DNA of 64,000 nucleotides from Streptomyces sp. SW4 (GTDB taxonomy: Bacteria; Actinomycetota; Actinomycetes; Streptomycetales; Streptomycetaceae). The stretch covers positions 4,213,001-4,277,000 of the forward strand of contig QKWM01000004.1 of assembly GCA_003248315.1 (NCBI GenBank), read 5' to 3'. The notes below the pieces were generated by a model, which saw nothing but the letters and a program-made list of their open reading frames with translations, was not told where the DNA came from and made no database searches. Of the stretch, positions 41,256 to 51,914 are shown piece by piece. Position numbers and translations under genes: made by a program. The first letter of the stretch is position 1, and the number at the start of each line of letters is the position of its first letter.

Positions 41256-43038
41256 CTATCCTGCCCCGTCCTCCCCGAACAGGGCGAGGGCGGTGTGCAC
41301 CAGGCCGATGTGGCTGAAGGCCTGCGGGAAGTTGCCGAGCTGGCGGCCGGCCACCGGGTCGTACTCCTCGGAGAGCAGCCCCACGTCGTTGGCGAGGCCC
41401 ACCAGCCGCTCGAACAGTTCCCTGGCCTCCTTGGTCCGGCCGGTCATGTGCAGCGCGTCCGCCAGCCAGAAGGAGCACACGAGGAACGTGCCCTCGTTGC
41501 CCGGCAGCCCGTCGACCGTGCCGCCCAGGGTGCTGTAGCGGTGGACCAGGCCGCCGCTGGTCAGCTCCTGGGCGATCGCGTCGATGGTGCCGACGACCCG
41601 CGGGTCGTCCGGCGGCAGGAACCCCACGCGCGGGATGAACAGCAGCGCGGCGTCCAGCTCCCGCGAGCCGTAGTACTGGGTGAAGGTGTTCCGCACCGGG
41701 TCGTAGCCCTTCTCGCACACGTCGCGGTGCACCTCGTCGCGCAGCGCGCGCCAGCCCTCCAGGTCGCCGCCCAGGTCCGGGTGCTCCTCCAGGGTGCGCA
41801 CCGCCCGGTCGGCGGCCACCCAGCACATCACCTTGGAGTGCACGAAGTGCCGGCGCCCGCCGCGCACCTCCCACAGCCCCTCGTCCGGCTCCCGCCACGC
41901 CGTGCGCAGGAAGTCCATCAGGGCGCACTGCAGCTCCCACATCTGCGGCTTGGGCGGCATGCCGGCCGTCCGGGCCAGCGAGAGGGTGTCCATGACCTCG
42001 CCGTAGACGTCCAGCTGGACCTGGTTGACGGCGTCGTTGCCGATCCGGACGGGGCGGGAGCCGGCGAACCCGGACAGCCACGGCAGCTCGTACTCGGGCA
42101 GCCGCCGCTCGCCCGCCACGCCGTACATGATCTGCAGGTCCGCCGGGCTGCCCGCGACCGCGCGCAGCAGCCAGTCGCGCCAGGCCTCCGCCTCGGCCGT
42201 GTAGCCGGCCGCCAGCAGGGCGCCCAGGGTGAGCGTGGAGTCGCGCAGCCAGCAGTAGCGGTAGTCCCAGTTGCGCACGCCGCCCGGCTCCTCGGGCAGC
42301 GAGGTGGTGGCGGCGGCCACGATGCCGCCGGTCGGCTTGTAGGTCAGCGCCTTCAGGGTGATCAGCGAGCGGACGACGGCGTCCCGGTAGGGACCCCGGT
42401 AGCGGCAGTGGGCGGCCCAGGCCCGCCAGTCGGCGACGCTGTGCCGCAGGGCCTCGTACGGGTCGATCGGCGGCGGCGACGGCTCGTGCGAGGGGTGCCA
42501 GGTCAGCACGAACGCGACCTTGTCGCCCTCGGCGACGGTGAACTCCGCGTGCGTCCCGAAGTTCTCCCCCAGGTGCGCACCTCGGGCACGCTGCGCAGCC
42601 ACGCCGAGTCCGGTCCGGCGACCGCCGCCCGCAGGCCGTCGGCGCGGCGCATCCAGGGCACGATCGACCCGTAGTCGAAGCGCAGCTTCAGCACGCTGTG
42701 CACGGTCACCTCGCCGCGCAGGCCCTCCACGATGCGGACGATGTCCGGGGCCCGGTCGCGCTGCGGCATGAAGTCGGTGACCCGGACGGCGCCGTCCCCG
42801 GTCTCCCACTCGGTGTCCAGCACGAGCGTGTCCCGGCGGTAGGCGCGCCGGGTGCAGCGTCCGGCGCCGGCGGGGCGATGCGCCAATGGCCGTTGTCCTC
42901 GTCGCCCAGCAGCTTGGCGAAGCAGGCGGCGGAGTCGAAACGGGGCAGGCACAGCCAGTCCACGGAGCCGTCCGTGCCGACCAGGGCCGCGGTCTGCTCG
43001 TCGCCGATGAGCGCGTAGTCCTCGATACGGGGATGCAC
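41256..43038 (-). CDS. glycoside hydrolase family 15 protein (glucoamylase/trehalase-like)
   Basis: About 594 residues without a signal peptide. The N-terminal beta-sandwich begins HPRIEDYALIGDEQTAALVGTDGSVDWLCLPRFDS. The (alpha/alpha)6 barrel shows GVRNWDYRYCWLRDSTLTLGALL, where the catalytic acid region lies, and NEGTFLVCSFWLADAL with the second catalytic glutamate. Intracellular GH15 enzymes of this length in actinobacteria include trehalases and glucodextranases. Slips near 42862 and 42578. GTG 43038 is the start. Confidence 0.9.
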
Positions 43039-43088
43039 GGGTTTCCGTCTTCCCGACCGGTGACGGGGCAATCGCGGCGGCCGGGTGG

Positions 43089-43930
43089 TTACCCCGTCCG
43101 CTGCCCGGTGCGCACCGCCTCCGGTTCGGCTCCGGCGTCCTCGGGCGGCGTGCCGCCGGCCTCCCCGGACGCCTGCGCCGCCTTCTCCGCCCGCTCCCGG
43201 GCCTCACGGCGGGCCAGGAAGAACCAGCCGACCGGAACGGCCGCCGCGAACAGCCACCACTGGACGGCGTACGCGTAGTTCAGCGCGGCGTTCTCGTCGC
43301 CGGGCTCACCGATCGGCTCCGGGAGGCCGCCCTTCGGCTCGGGCGCCGTCAGCACCACGTAGCCGCCGAGCACCTCGGCGTCCAGCCGCTTCGCCTCCCG
43401 CTCGCTGTCGATCAGCATGATCTGCCGGTCGGGCAGGCCCTCCAGGTCCTTGATGCCGCTGGCGGCGGTCGTCTCGTCGGGCATCAGCCGCCCGGTGAGG
43501 GTGATCTCGCCGCGGGGCGGGGCGGGGACCTCGGGGAACGCGGTCTGGCCGGCGTCGCTGGTGGGCACCCAGCCCCGGTTGACCAGCAGGACCTTGCCGT
43601 CGTCCAGGACGAACGGGGTCAGGACGTGGTAGCCGACCTTGTCGTCGCCGTTGGTGCGGCGGCGGACGACGACCTCGGCGTCGGTGTCGAAGCGGCCGGT
43701 CGCGGTCACGCCGCGGTACCGCTCCTCGCTGGTGACCGTGTGGCCGGGGAGGTCAGCCGCTCCACGGGCACCGGCTCGGCGTGCAGGGCGTCGGCGACCA
43801 GCTGGTTGCGGGCGTGCCGCTGCTCGTAGCGGTCCATCTGCCAGAAGCCCAGCCAGATCATCGTGGGGATGAGGAGCAGGGCGACCAGCGTGAGGATCAC
43901 CCACTGCCGGGACAACAGGAAGCGGTACAC
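43089..43930 (-). CDS. SURF1 family cytochrome c oxidase assembly protein
   Basis: About 280 residues with two membrane helices flanking a periplasmic-side domain. The N-terminal helix is VILTLVALLLIPTMIWLGFWQMDRYEQRHARNQ. VLLVNRGWVPTSD is the SURF1 hallmark. The second helix is NYAYAVQWWLFAAAVPVGWFFLARRE, followed by an Ala/Glu-rich tail. It assists haem a insertion in subunit I of aa3 oxidase. One slip near 43752. I chose GTG 43930 (VYRFLLSRQW); a TTG five codons upstream is possible. Confidence 0.92.
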
Positions 43931-43977
43931 CCCACGACGGTACAACTCGGTCGTGGGGTGCTCGCACGGGGGTGCGG

Positions 43978-44211
43978 TCAGACCCGGTCGACGATGCCCG
44001 CCTTTCCCTCGGCGCGGGCGCAGTGGGCGCCGCAGTACCAGTGGCCCTCGACCTCGACGCCCTGCCCGATGATCTGCACCCGGCAGTGCTCGCAGATGGG
44101 AGCCATGCGGTGGATCGCACAGGAGAAGCAGTCGAAGACGTGCACCGCGCCCTGCGCGTGCACCTCGAAGGTCATGCCGTAGTTGTTGCCGCAGACTTCA
44201 CATGTCGCCAT
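43978..44211 (-). CDS. small multi-cysteine zinc-ribbon protein
   Basis: 77 residues with an intact frame. Cysteine pairs C4/C7, C28/C31, C40/C43 and C60/C64 with H34, H57 and H63 form two probable zinc ribbons (MATCEVCGNNYG, CEHCRVQIIGQG, HWYCGAHC). The second half resembles LIM or metallothionein-like knuckles. It sits upstream of SURF1 on the same strand, 47 bases apart, so a role in copper or zinc handling for oxidase assembly is possible but unproven. ATG 44211 is the start. Confidence 0.75.
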   Translation of the reverse strand: MATCEVCGNNYGMTFEVHAQGAVHVFDCFSCAIHRMAPICEHCRVQIIGQGVEVEGHWYCGAHCARAEGKAGIVDRV

Positions 44212-44309
44212 GCGCCACAGGGTGAGCCGTCGCCGCGGCCCGGGGCGAGCGGGCGCCGGGCGAGTCGCCCGCCAATCACCCGTCCGCCCGGCACCCCGGC
44301 CCGGGGCGG

Positions 44310-45293
44310 TCACCCGTCGGCGGGCTCCACGTCGCGCAGCAGCTGCCCGAACGCCGCCTCGTCCACCACCGGTGTCCCGTACTGGCGGGCCTTGACCACC
44401 TTCGACGTGCCCGAGTCCGGGTCGTTGGTGACCAGCAGGCTGGTCAGCCGCGACAGGCTGGTCGCCACGTGCAGACCGGCCTCCGTGGCGCGGTCCTCCA
44501 GCAGCTCCCGGTCGACCGAGGTGTCACCCGAGAAGGCGACCCGCATGCCCTGCTTGAGGGGTTTGCCCTCTTCGTACCGGCCCGGGTTGGGATAGGGGCA
44601 TGCGGGCCTCTTGCGGGACGGGCGCCAGCTTCCGGCGCCGTAGCCGCCGGACGCCTGGCGGCCGATGAGCGGTGCCGGCCGGTCCGTCCACTCGGTGAGC
44701 GGGCGGCACTCGTGCAGCGGCAGCCTGAGCCCGCCGGCCGCCGCCGCGAGCAGGCTCGGCCGGAACGCCTCGGCCAGCACGCGCGCGTCGTCCAGCGCGT
44801 GGTGGGCCCGCTGCTGGACGACGCCGAAGTGCGCGGCGAGCGACTCCAGCTTGTGGTTGGGCAGCGGCAGCGCCAGTTCCTTGGCGAGCGCGATCGTGCA
44901 CAGGCGCTGGCGCACCGGCGCCACCAGCCGGGCGCGCGCGTACTCGCGGGCGATCATCTGCCAGTCGAAGACGGCGTTGTGCGCGACCAGCACCCGGCCC
45001 TCGAGCCGCGCCGCGAACTCCTCGGCGATGTCCCGGAACAGGGGCGCGCCCTCGAGCACCTCGCTCGTCAGACCGTGTATCCACACCGGGCCCGGGTCGC
45101 GCTCGGGGTTGACCAGCGTGTACCAGTGGTCCTCGACCTCGCCGCGCGCGTCCAGCCGGTAGACGGCCGCGGAGATGATGCGGTCGTCGCGGGCCAGGCC
45201 GGTGGTCTCCACGTCAACGACCGCGTATCCCTGCGGATACGCGGCCGGCCACGCTGTGGGGGAGGACGCTGCGGTCGTCTGGTCTTCGAGCAT
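44310..45293 (-). CDS. DEDDh 3'-5' exonuclease with C-terminal BRCT domain
   Basis: 327 residues with an intact frame. The DnaQ-like domain shows Exo I YAVVDVETTGL (residues ~23-33), Exo II VLVAHNAVFDWQMI and Exo III HHALDDARVLAEAF with the DEDDh histidine. After a basic linker, residues ~245-320 (QGMRVAFSGDTSVDRELLEDRATEAGLHVATSLSRLTSLLVTND) form a BRCT domain like those of DNA ligases. The pairing suggests recruitment to DNA-repair sites. It is distinct from the replicative epsilon subunit by context and fusion. ATG 45293 is the start. Confidence 0.9.
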   Translation of the reverse strand: MLEDQTTAASSPTAWPAAYPQGYAVVDVETTGLARDDRIISAAVYRLDARGEVEDHWYTLVNPERDPGPVWIHGLTSEVLEGAPLFRDIAEEFAARLEGRVLVAHNAVFDWQMIAREYARARLVAPVRQRLCTIALAKELALPLPNHKLESLAAHFGVVQQRAHHALDDARVLAEAFRPSLLAAAAGGLRLPLHECRPLTEWTDRPAPLIGRQASGGYGAGSWRPSRKRPACPYPNPGRYEEGKPLKQGMRVAFSGDTSVDRELLEDRATEAGLHVATSLSRLTSLLVTNDPDSGTSKVVKARQYGTPVVDEAAFGQLLRDVEPADG

Positions 45294-45439
45294 GGTCCCT
45301 GAGGATACGGGCCACGACTGACAGCCCCGTCGCGCAGGGGCCCGCCGGAACCGGTCCCTCCGTCAAGTCCGGGCGCGCTCGCGGCCCCTGACGGGCCCTC
45401 GCCGCGGGCTCCCGTCCGCGACGGCCGGCCTCCTCGGCG

Positions 45440-46455
45440 TCACCAGCGGATCGGCACCGGCAGCGCCGTCAGCAGCCCCGACACCGCCACCACCACGCCC
45501 AGCACGGCGACCTCCGCGCGCGCGGGGGAGCAGGCGGTCAGCGGGTCGGCCGCCCGGCCCAGCCGGATGCGCGCCCACAGGGCGAGTGCGGCGACGGCCG
45601 CGACGAGGATCACCTTCGCGAGCAGCACCCGGCCGTACGCCGTGCCGGTCAGCTGCTCCAGTACGGTGCCCGGCGGCATCCGGCGCAGCGAACTGCACAC
45701 GCCCGTGGCGGTGATGGCCGCCAGCAGCACGGCCGCCACGCGCGCGTAGAGCCCCAGCAGGGCCGGGCCCGCCTCGGCGCCGTGCCAGTGCCGCAGGGTC
45801 CGCAGTGCGTGGAGCAGCCCGCCCACCCACAGCGAGGCGCAGGTCAGATGGATGAGCGTCAGCCCGGAGCCGATCAGCGGGCTGTACTCGGCAGGGGGGT
45901 GGGCGCGCAGCGCCTCGGCGACGACGACCGCGGCCAGCGGCCAGACCTGGGTGGCGGGCCGGCGGGAGACCGCGCACAGCCCGGCCACGAGGAACGCGTT
46001 GACCTCCAGCAGCGCCAGCTTGCCGTCGCGGGAGGCGTACAGGCCGCCGGCGTCGATCTCGGCGAGGCTGGTCGGCACCAGGTTGCCCGTCGCCACGACC
46101 GAGGCGAGGGCCAGGGCGGCGACGAACCCGGCAACCGCCGCGTGCGGCGACCAGCTGCGGGGCCGGGCCGCGGGGGCGCCGGGCAGGGAGCGGGCCAGCC
46201 GGTCGACGAACAGTTCACCGACCGGGACGGCCAGGGCGGCGAACAGGACCGTGCGCAGCAGGGCGATGCCGCCGGTGCCGGGGCGGCGGCCTCCCCGGTG
46301 CCGTGCAGCGCGGGGGACGGTCCGAACAGGGGTATCAGCGCCCCGAGCGCCACCAGCACCAGCACGGCCACGGCGCGGCCATGGCCGCGGCCGGAGGCGG
46401 GCCGTGCGTGCCGGCCGGCGCCGGCCGCCCGGGACGGGGGTTTTATCAACGTCAC
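45440..46455 (-). CDS. CopD family copper resistance/transport membrane protein
   Basis: About 338 residues with eight or so hydrophobic segments. The CopD core is visible in SGLTLIHLTCASLWVGGLLHALRTL (conserved His), RVAAVLLAAITATGVCSSL and GRVLLAKVILVAAVAALALWARIRL. One slip near 46272 joins the N-terminal helices (VAVLVLVALGALIPLFG, TVLFAALAVPVGELFVDRLAR) to the rest. The start at GTG 46455 is uncertain: GAGG lies immediately against it, so a later start before the first helix is possible. No CopC partner is adjacent. Confidence 0.82.
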
Positions 46456-46770
46456 CTCAAGATCTTCACCAGGTCTCCCAGACCGGGGCAAGTCAAGGAA
46501 AACAACTGGCGGTACGGCATTCCGCCCGCGTGCAGGCTCCCGGCCACCGGGCCCGGGCGCGGGCGCCGTTCCGGCCACCGGCCCCCGGCCATCCCCGCGT
46601 CACCGCCGTCGCCGGGTGCCGCGCCGTCATCCGCCCCCGGTACGACCCCTGCACGCCGCCCCGGCCCCGCCCGAGCCGCCCGACTCCTCTGCCGCGACAG
46701 GCCGAGCCCGGGCCCGAGCCTGCGCGCCGGCGCTCGCCCGCCGCGCCCTGCCTGTCGCGCACGCCCGCGC
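46456..46770. other. gene-free interval between CopD and CoA-transferase genes
   Basis: 315 bases. Only the CopD-proximal part (46456-46515, containing CAAGTCAAGGAAAACAAC) is relatively AT-rich and may hold a promoter. The rest is GC-rich low-complexity sequence with no supported gene. Confidence 0.55.
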
Positions 46771-48157
46771 TCACGCCCACCGCGGGGCGTCCGACCCCCA
46801 AGCCCCCGGCGGCCGGGCCCAGTCGGCGGGGCCTTTGGCGAAGGACACCGGGGGCAGGGCGTAGCGCAGCCGCCCGATCCCGGAGTCCCGCTCGGCGAGC
46901 CACCCCGGGCCCCCGGCCCGCCCGCACCACCACCCCGGCCCCCGCCCCCGCCTCGCCGGCGGCCGTGCAGCCGGTCCCGGCGGTCAGCCACGCCGCCGTG
47001 CGGGCGAGCGCGACCCGGACGTACCGGCTGCCGCCCTCGGCCGACTGTTCGGTGAGGGCCCGCAGCACCCCCGCCGCCAGCAGATACCCGCTGCCGTGGT
47101 CCAGCGCCTGCGCCGGCAGCGCCCCCGGCCTCTCGGGCGTCCCTTCCACGACGGCGATCCCGGTGGCGGCCTGCACCAGGCTGTCGAAGCCGCGCCGCCG
47201 CGCCCACGGCCCGGTCGTCCCCCACGCCGACAACTGCGCCACGACCAGCCCGGGCCGGCGTTCGGCCAGCGCCTCGGCGGACAGGCCGAACCGGTCCAGT
47301 GCGCCGGACGGTACCCGGTGACGACGACGTCGGCCGCCGCGAGCAGGTCCTCGAACACGGCCCGGTCGGCCGCGAGGTCCAGCCGCGCCGAGCGCTTGCC
47401 GAAGCCGGTGTCGGCGTGCTGGTCCGGCAGTTCCGGCGACCAGGGGCGTCGAGGCGCAGCACGTCCGCGCCGAGCAGCGCCAGCGTGCGGGTGGCGACGG
47501 GCCCGGCGATGACCCGGGTCAGGTCCAGGACCCGTACCCCGGCGGCGGGCAGCAGGGGAGCGGAGGGGAGTGCGGGAAAGGCACGCGCGCGTGCGGCGCC
47601 GAGCCGGCCGCGTTCCACCAGGGGCAGGGCCGCCACGGCCGCCGCCTGGCCGTGCGCCGCCCACTCCTCGGGCGTGCGCAGGGCGACCGCCAGGCCCCGG
47701 CCGCGTACACGGCCTCCTCGATCCGCGCCGCCCGTATGCCGGCGAGGGCCGACTCCACGGCCCGTACGTCGTCCGGCACGCCCAGGGCCGCCAGTAGCCG
47801 CTCCCGGTGGTGCGGGTAGTTCGCGTGGGTGCGCACCCAGCCGTCCGCCGCCCGCCAGAACCGCGACAGCGGCGCGAACGTCACCGGCGGCCGGCCGTCC
47901 ACCAGCAGTTGGCGCTCACTGGTGAACGCCGTCGCCACGGCCCCGTCGTCGACGCGGACGGCGGGCACGTCGCCCGTCCCCGCCCGCCGTGCCGCCAGTT
48001 CGGCCGCGGCCAGCGCACAGGCGCCCACCGAGGAGCGGGCCAGCTCGCGCACGGGAAGCCGTGCCGCGAGCGCGCTCTCCCGGGCCACCGTGGTGACCCG
48101 GGAGAGCAGGGAGGGATCGCCGCCCAGAGCGGACCATGCGGATGCGATACCGGTCAT
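46771..48157 (-). CDS. family III (CaiB/BaiF) CoA transferase
   Basis: About 463 residues after reconstruction. The family core is VRVLDLTRVIAGPVATRTLALLGADVLRLDAP, then DLAADRAVFEDLLAAADVVVTGYRPG, GLVVAQLSAWGTTGPWARRRGFDSLVQAATGIA and ALDHGSGYLLAAGVLRAL. The natural C-terminus (YALPPVSFAKGPADWARPP, ending RWA) is readable at 46771-46880. At least five slips occur (near 47690, 47450, 47308 and two at 46900-46980), the densest in the window. If any gene here is truly decaying it would be this one, but all slips are single missing bases. The substrate is unknown. ATG 48157 is the start. Confidence 0.75.
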
Positions 48158-48202
48158 GACCGCAACTATGCGGCAGGCGCCGGGCCGGAAGCCCGGCGGT
48201 GT

Positions 48203-49761
48203 CTAACGTGTGACGGCGTCCAGCGCGTCCGTCATGCCCCAGCCGTAGAAGCCGTTGCGGTTCTTCGGGCCCTCGCAGACCGCGTCCACCTTGCCGTCGC
48301 CGTCGATGTCGTACGGATCGGTGCAGGGCACGGCGTCGGCCTCGGCGTACAGCAGCGCCTTGACCATGGCCGGCGAAGCATGGGGGTGCGTCGACCTGAT
48401 GAGCGCGGCGACGCCCGCGACGTGCGGCGACGCCATCGACGTACCGGCCATGTAGCCCCACTTGCCGCCGGGCAGCGTGCCCAGGATCAGGCCGCTGGTG
48501 GCGGGCGGTTCCGGCTTCTGGTAGGCCGTCGCGTCACCGCCGGGCGCGGCGATGTCGACGACCCCGCGGCCGTAGTTGGAGAACGACGACTTCAGACCCT
48601 TGGCGCCGGTCGCCGCGACCGTGACGACGCCGGGCAGCTGGGTCGGGATGTCCAGGCACTCGGAGGGGTCGATCACCCGGTCGGAGGGCGTGGAGTCGTT
48701 GGGGGAGACCGGGTCGGTGATCTCGTCGGCGGCGAGGTCGTAGTTCTCGTTGCCGGCCGCGGCGACGTTGACCGCGCCCTTCTTCTCCGCGTACCGCGCG
48801 GCCCGCGTGACGGCCTCGACCAGGGCCTTCTGGTCGGGGTCGTTCTTGCAGTTGAAGTACCACGGGTCGGTGTAATAGCTGTTGTTGGTCACGTCGACGC
48901 CGTGCTCGGCCGCCCACATGAACCCGCACACCACGGCCTCGGTGTAGAAGAAGCCGTCCGGGTTGGACACCTTGATGCCGGAGACCTTCACCCCGGGGGC
49001 CACGCCCGTCATGCCGACGCCGTTCTTCGCGGCGGCGATCTCCCCGGCGACGTGCGTGCCGTGCGGGCTCTCCCCGGCCGCGGGCCGCCAGGCGCCGTCG
49101 CTGGTGTCCGGCTTGCCGGAGACGCAGTCGACCGAGGCACGCCGGTCGAAGTTCGGGGCGATGTCCGGGTGGGTGTCGTCGACGCCCGTGTCGATGACCG
49201 CGACGGTCACCTCACGGCTGCCGAGCGACTTCTCGTGCGCCCGGTCCGCCTTGATGGCGGGCAGGTCCCACTGCAGACCCTGGAGCGGGTCCTGCCCCTC
49301 GGCGGCCTCGGCGGCGGCGATCTCCTGCGCGCCGAGCACCTTGGGCGTGCCCATGTCCGTCGTGGCGGCCGAGGGCAGCGGGGCGGTACGGGTGGCGCCG
49401 GCCGAGTGCACCCCGCGGACCGTGCGGACGGCCGTGGCGAAGTCCGGGTTCGAGGAGTGGACGACCACGACGCCGATCCGGTCGTACGAGGTCACGATGG
49501 TGCCGCCGGCCTCGGCTATCGCCCGCTTCACCTGCGAGGAGGGGCCGTGCCCGGGCGGACGTTGACGACGTAGCTGAGCGAGGTCCCCTCCGTCGTCGCG
49601 GAGGGGGCCGGCGCCGCGGCGGCCGGGGCGCCCGGCAGCAGCGCGAGGGCCGTCGCCGCGGCCAGACCGGCCGGCAGCACCAGGGCGCGGCGGTGCCGCG
49701 GGCGGGCCGCCGCCGTGCGGGCGGACCCTCGTCCGTGCGGGCTGCGGAAGACGCTGGTCAT
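48203..49761 (-). CDS. secreted S8 family serine peptidase (subtilase) 1
   Basis: About 519 residues: a signal peptide (RRALVLPAGLAAATALALLPG, ending APAAAA), an I9-like propeptide (YVVNVRPG..VKRAIAEAGGTIVTSYDRIGVVVVHS) and a subtilisin domain with Asp in VAVIDTGVDDTHPD, His in SPHGTHVAGEIAAAKNGVG, the oxyanion Asn in VAAAGNENYD and Ser in MAGTSMASPHVAGVAAL. Near the C-terminus, YDIDGDGKVDAVCEG is a Ca-loop (DxDGDGxxD). One slip near 49548 lies between signal/propeptide and body. ATG 49761 starts five bases after the stop of the paralogous gene, so the two are probably cotranscribed. Confidence 0.9.
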
Positions 49762-49766
49762 GGGGG

Positions 49767-51299
49767 TCACTTCACCGCCTTCAGCGCGTTGACGATGCCG
49801 GCGCCGTAGAAGCCGTTGCCGCGCTTGCCGCCCTCGCACACCGCGTCCTGGGTGCCGTCACCGTCCTGGTCGTAGGAGGCGGGGCAGGACTGCTCGTCCG
49901 CCTGCGCCTTCAGCAGCGCCTGGAGCGCGGCCGGGCTCAGCCCCGGGTAGCGGGACTTCAGCAGCGCGGCGACGCCCGCGGCGTGCGGCGAGGCCATCGA
50001 GGTGCCCTGGAGGAAGGCGTAGCCGTTGTTGGGCATGGTGGACAGGATCCGGCCGTCCTTCGACGGCGTGTCCGGGATCTGGTAGCGCCGGTCGCCGCCC
50101 GGCGCCGCCACGTCCACGACACCCTTGCCGTACGTGGAGTAGTACGACTTCTCCTTGTCCACGCCGGTGGCGCTGACCGTCACGATGCCGGGCAGCTGGG
50201 TCGGGACGTCGAAGCACTCGCTCGGGTCGATGGTCCGCGTCACCGGGGTGGAGTCGTCGGGGCTGGAGTCGTCCACGATGGCGTCGGAGGCCAGGTCGTG
50301 GTTGGAGTTGCCGGCCGACGCCAGGTGCAGGGTGCCCTTGCGCTGGGCGTAGAGCTGGGCCCGGTTCACCGCGTCGACGATGGCCCGCTGGTCGGGGTCG
50401 TCCATGCAGTTGTAGAGCCACGGGTCGACGTAGTAGCTGTTGTTCGTGATCTCCACGCCGTGGTCGGCGGCGAACACGAACGCGCAGACGACGTTCTCCG
50501 GGTAGAACAGGCCGTTGTGCGGGTCGCTCACCTTGATGCTGGAGACCTTCACGCCCGGTGCGACACCGGCGACTCCCACGCCGTTGCGGGCGGCGGCGAT
50601 CTCACCGGCCACATGGGTGCCGTGGTAGTCGTCCGCGGTGTACGGCCGCCAGGCGCCCTCGCTGGTGTCCGCCTTGCCGCCGACGCAGTTCGCCGACTGG
50701 GAGCGGGAGAAGTTCGGGGCGAGGTCCGGGTGGGTGTCGTCGACACCGGTGTCGATCACGGCGACCGTCACCTTGTCGCTGCCCGGGTCGATCCGCGCGG
50801 CCTTGTCGGCGCCGATCGCGCGCAGGTCCCACTGGTCCGCCTCGAGGGGCTCCATGCCCGGCGCGGCGGCCTCGGCGGCCCGTGCGGCCTGCTCACCGGT
50901 CAGGAACGTCGCCGCTCCCGCGTCCGTCGTCCCGGCGGCGACCAGCGGCGCGGTCCGCGTGGCACCCGCCGACTGCACGCCGCGCACCCTGCGTATCTCC
51001 TCGGCGAAGCCCGGGTCGGCCGAGTGGACGACGATCACGCCGATCCGGTCGTAGGTGACCACCACCTTGCCGTCCGCCGCGGCTATCGCCCTCTTCACCG
51101 ACGCGATCGTGCGCGGGTCCGCCTTGGTGTTGACCACGTACGCCAGCTGCGGCGCGTCGGCGGCCTCGGCCGCCTGCTGGGTGCGCGGCGCGGGCGACGC
51201 GGCGGCCGGCTGGAGGCCGAGCGCCCCGGCGGACGCGGTCAGCGACAGCACGAGCGGCACCGCGAGGGCGAGGCGGCGTCTGGAAGGCAGATGAGCCAT
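49767..51299 (-). CDS. secreted S8 family serine peptidase (subtilase) 2
   Basis: 510 residues with an intact frame. Signal peptide LALAVPLVLSLTASAGALG with likely cleavage near residue 34. Propeptide LAYVVNTKADPRTIASVKRAIAAADGKVVVTYDRIGVIVVHS. Catalytic residues D183, H226 and S434, with the oxyanion asparagine N331. A conserved YDQDGDGTQDAVCEG calcium-type loop near the end precedes GNGFYGAGIVNALKAVK. It shares domain order and long blocks with the downstream gene, a tandem duplication. ATG 51299 is the start. The promoter should lie in 51300-51540. Confidence 0.94.
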   Translation of the reverse strand: MAHLPSRRRLALAVPLVLSLTASAGALGLQPAAASPAPRTQQAAEAADAPQLAYVVNTKADPRTIASVKRAIAAADGKVVVTYDRIGVIVVHSADPGFAEEIRRVRGVQSAGATRTAPLVAAGTTDAGAATFLTGEQAARAAEAAAPGMEPLEADQWDLRAIGADKAARIDPGSDKVTVAVIDTGVDDTHPDLAPNFSRSQSANCVGGKADTSEGAWRPYTADDYHGTHVAGEIAAARNGVGVAGVAPGVKVSSIKVSDPHNGLFYPENVVCAFVFAADHGVEITNNSYYVDPWLYNCMDDPDQRAIVDAVNRAQLYAQRKGTLHLASAGNSNHDLASDAIVDDSSPDDSTPVTRTIDPSECFDVPTQLPGIVTVSATGVDKEKSYYSTYGKGVVDVAAPGGDRRYQIPDTPSKDGRILSTMPNNGYAFLQGTSMASPHAAGVAALLKSRYPGLSPAALQALLKAQADEQSCPASYDQDGDGTQDAVCEGGKRGNGFYGAGIVNALKAVK

Positions 51300-51559
51300 G
51301 GGGTCTCCACATCATCCGGATACGAGACCGGCCCGAGACACAGGTGGTCCTCGGGCAGGTACATGACGGGTGGTGCAGGGTGAAGCTATCCCCACGGTCG
51401 TCGGCCAGCAATGAGTAACCACAGGTCACTTGGGAAAGTGCCCCGGGTGTTGAACCGGTCCCGAGGGCCGCCGTGTCGTTGGGCAGAGGGCAAGCAAGAC
51501 CGGCCCCCTGTGAGAACACCGAGGTACAAGCCGTCATGTCCGTCGTACGAGGAGACTCC

Positions 51560-51914
51560 GTGGCCACCGACGCACCGCCCCCCTCGCAAGAGGAACACAG
51601 GCTCCCGTCCACCGAGGAGTTCGCCGAGGTGCAGCAGAGCGCTGAGTTCGGTGAACTGCGCCGCTCCTACCGTTCCTTCGCCTTCCCCTGACGATCGCCT
51701 TCGTCGCCTGGTACCTGCTGTACGTGCTGCTGTCCAACTACGCGGGCGGCTTCATGGGCACCAAGCTGTTCGGCAACATCAACGTCGCCTTCGTCTTCGG
51801 CATCGCCCAGTTCGTCACCACGTTCGTCATCGCCTGGTGGTACTCGCGGCACGCCGCCGCGAAGCTCGACCCCAAGGCCGAGGCCATCAAGTCCGGATGG
51901 AGGGCGGCGCATGA
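51560..51914 (+). CDS. DUF485 domain membrane protein
   Basis: About 118 residues. A hydrophilic N-terminus (~45 residues) ends in ELRRSYRSFAFPLTIAFVAWYLLYVLLSNYAGGFM, then VAFVFGIAQFVTTFVIAWWYSRHAAAKLDP: the two-helix DUF485 fold that typically precedes acetate/pyruvate symporters. Slips near 51688 (C-run) and 51892; the second hides the natural end AIKSRMEGGA. I chose GTG 51560, which has GGAG six bases upstream; ATG 51537 is an alternative. The stop overlaps the symporter ATG. Confidence 0.9.
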
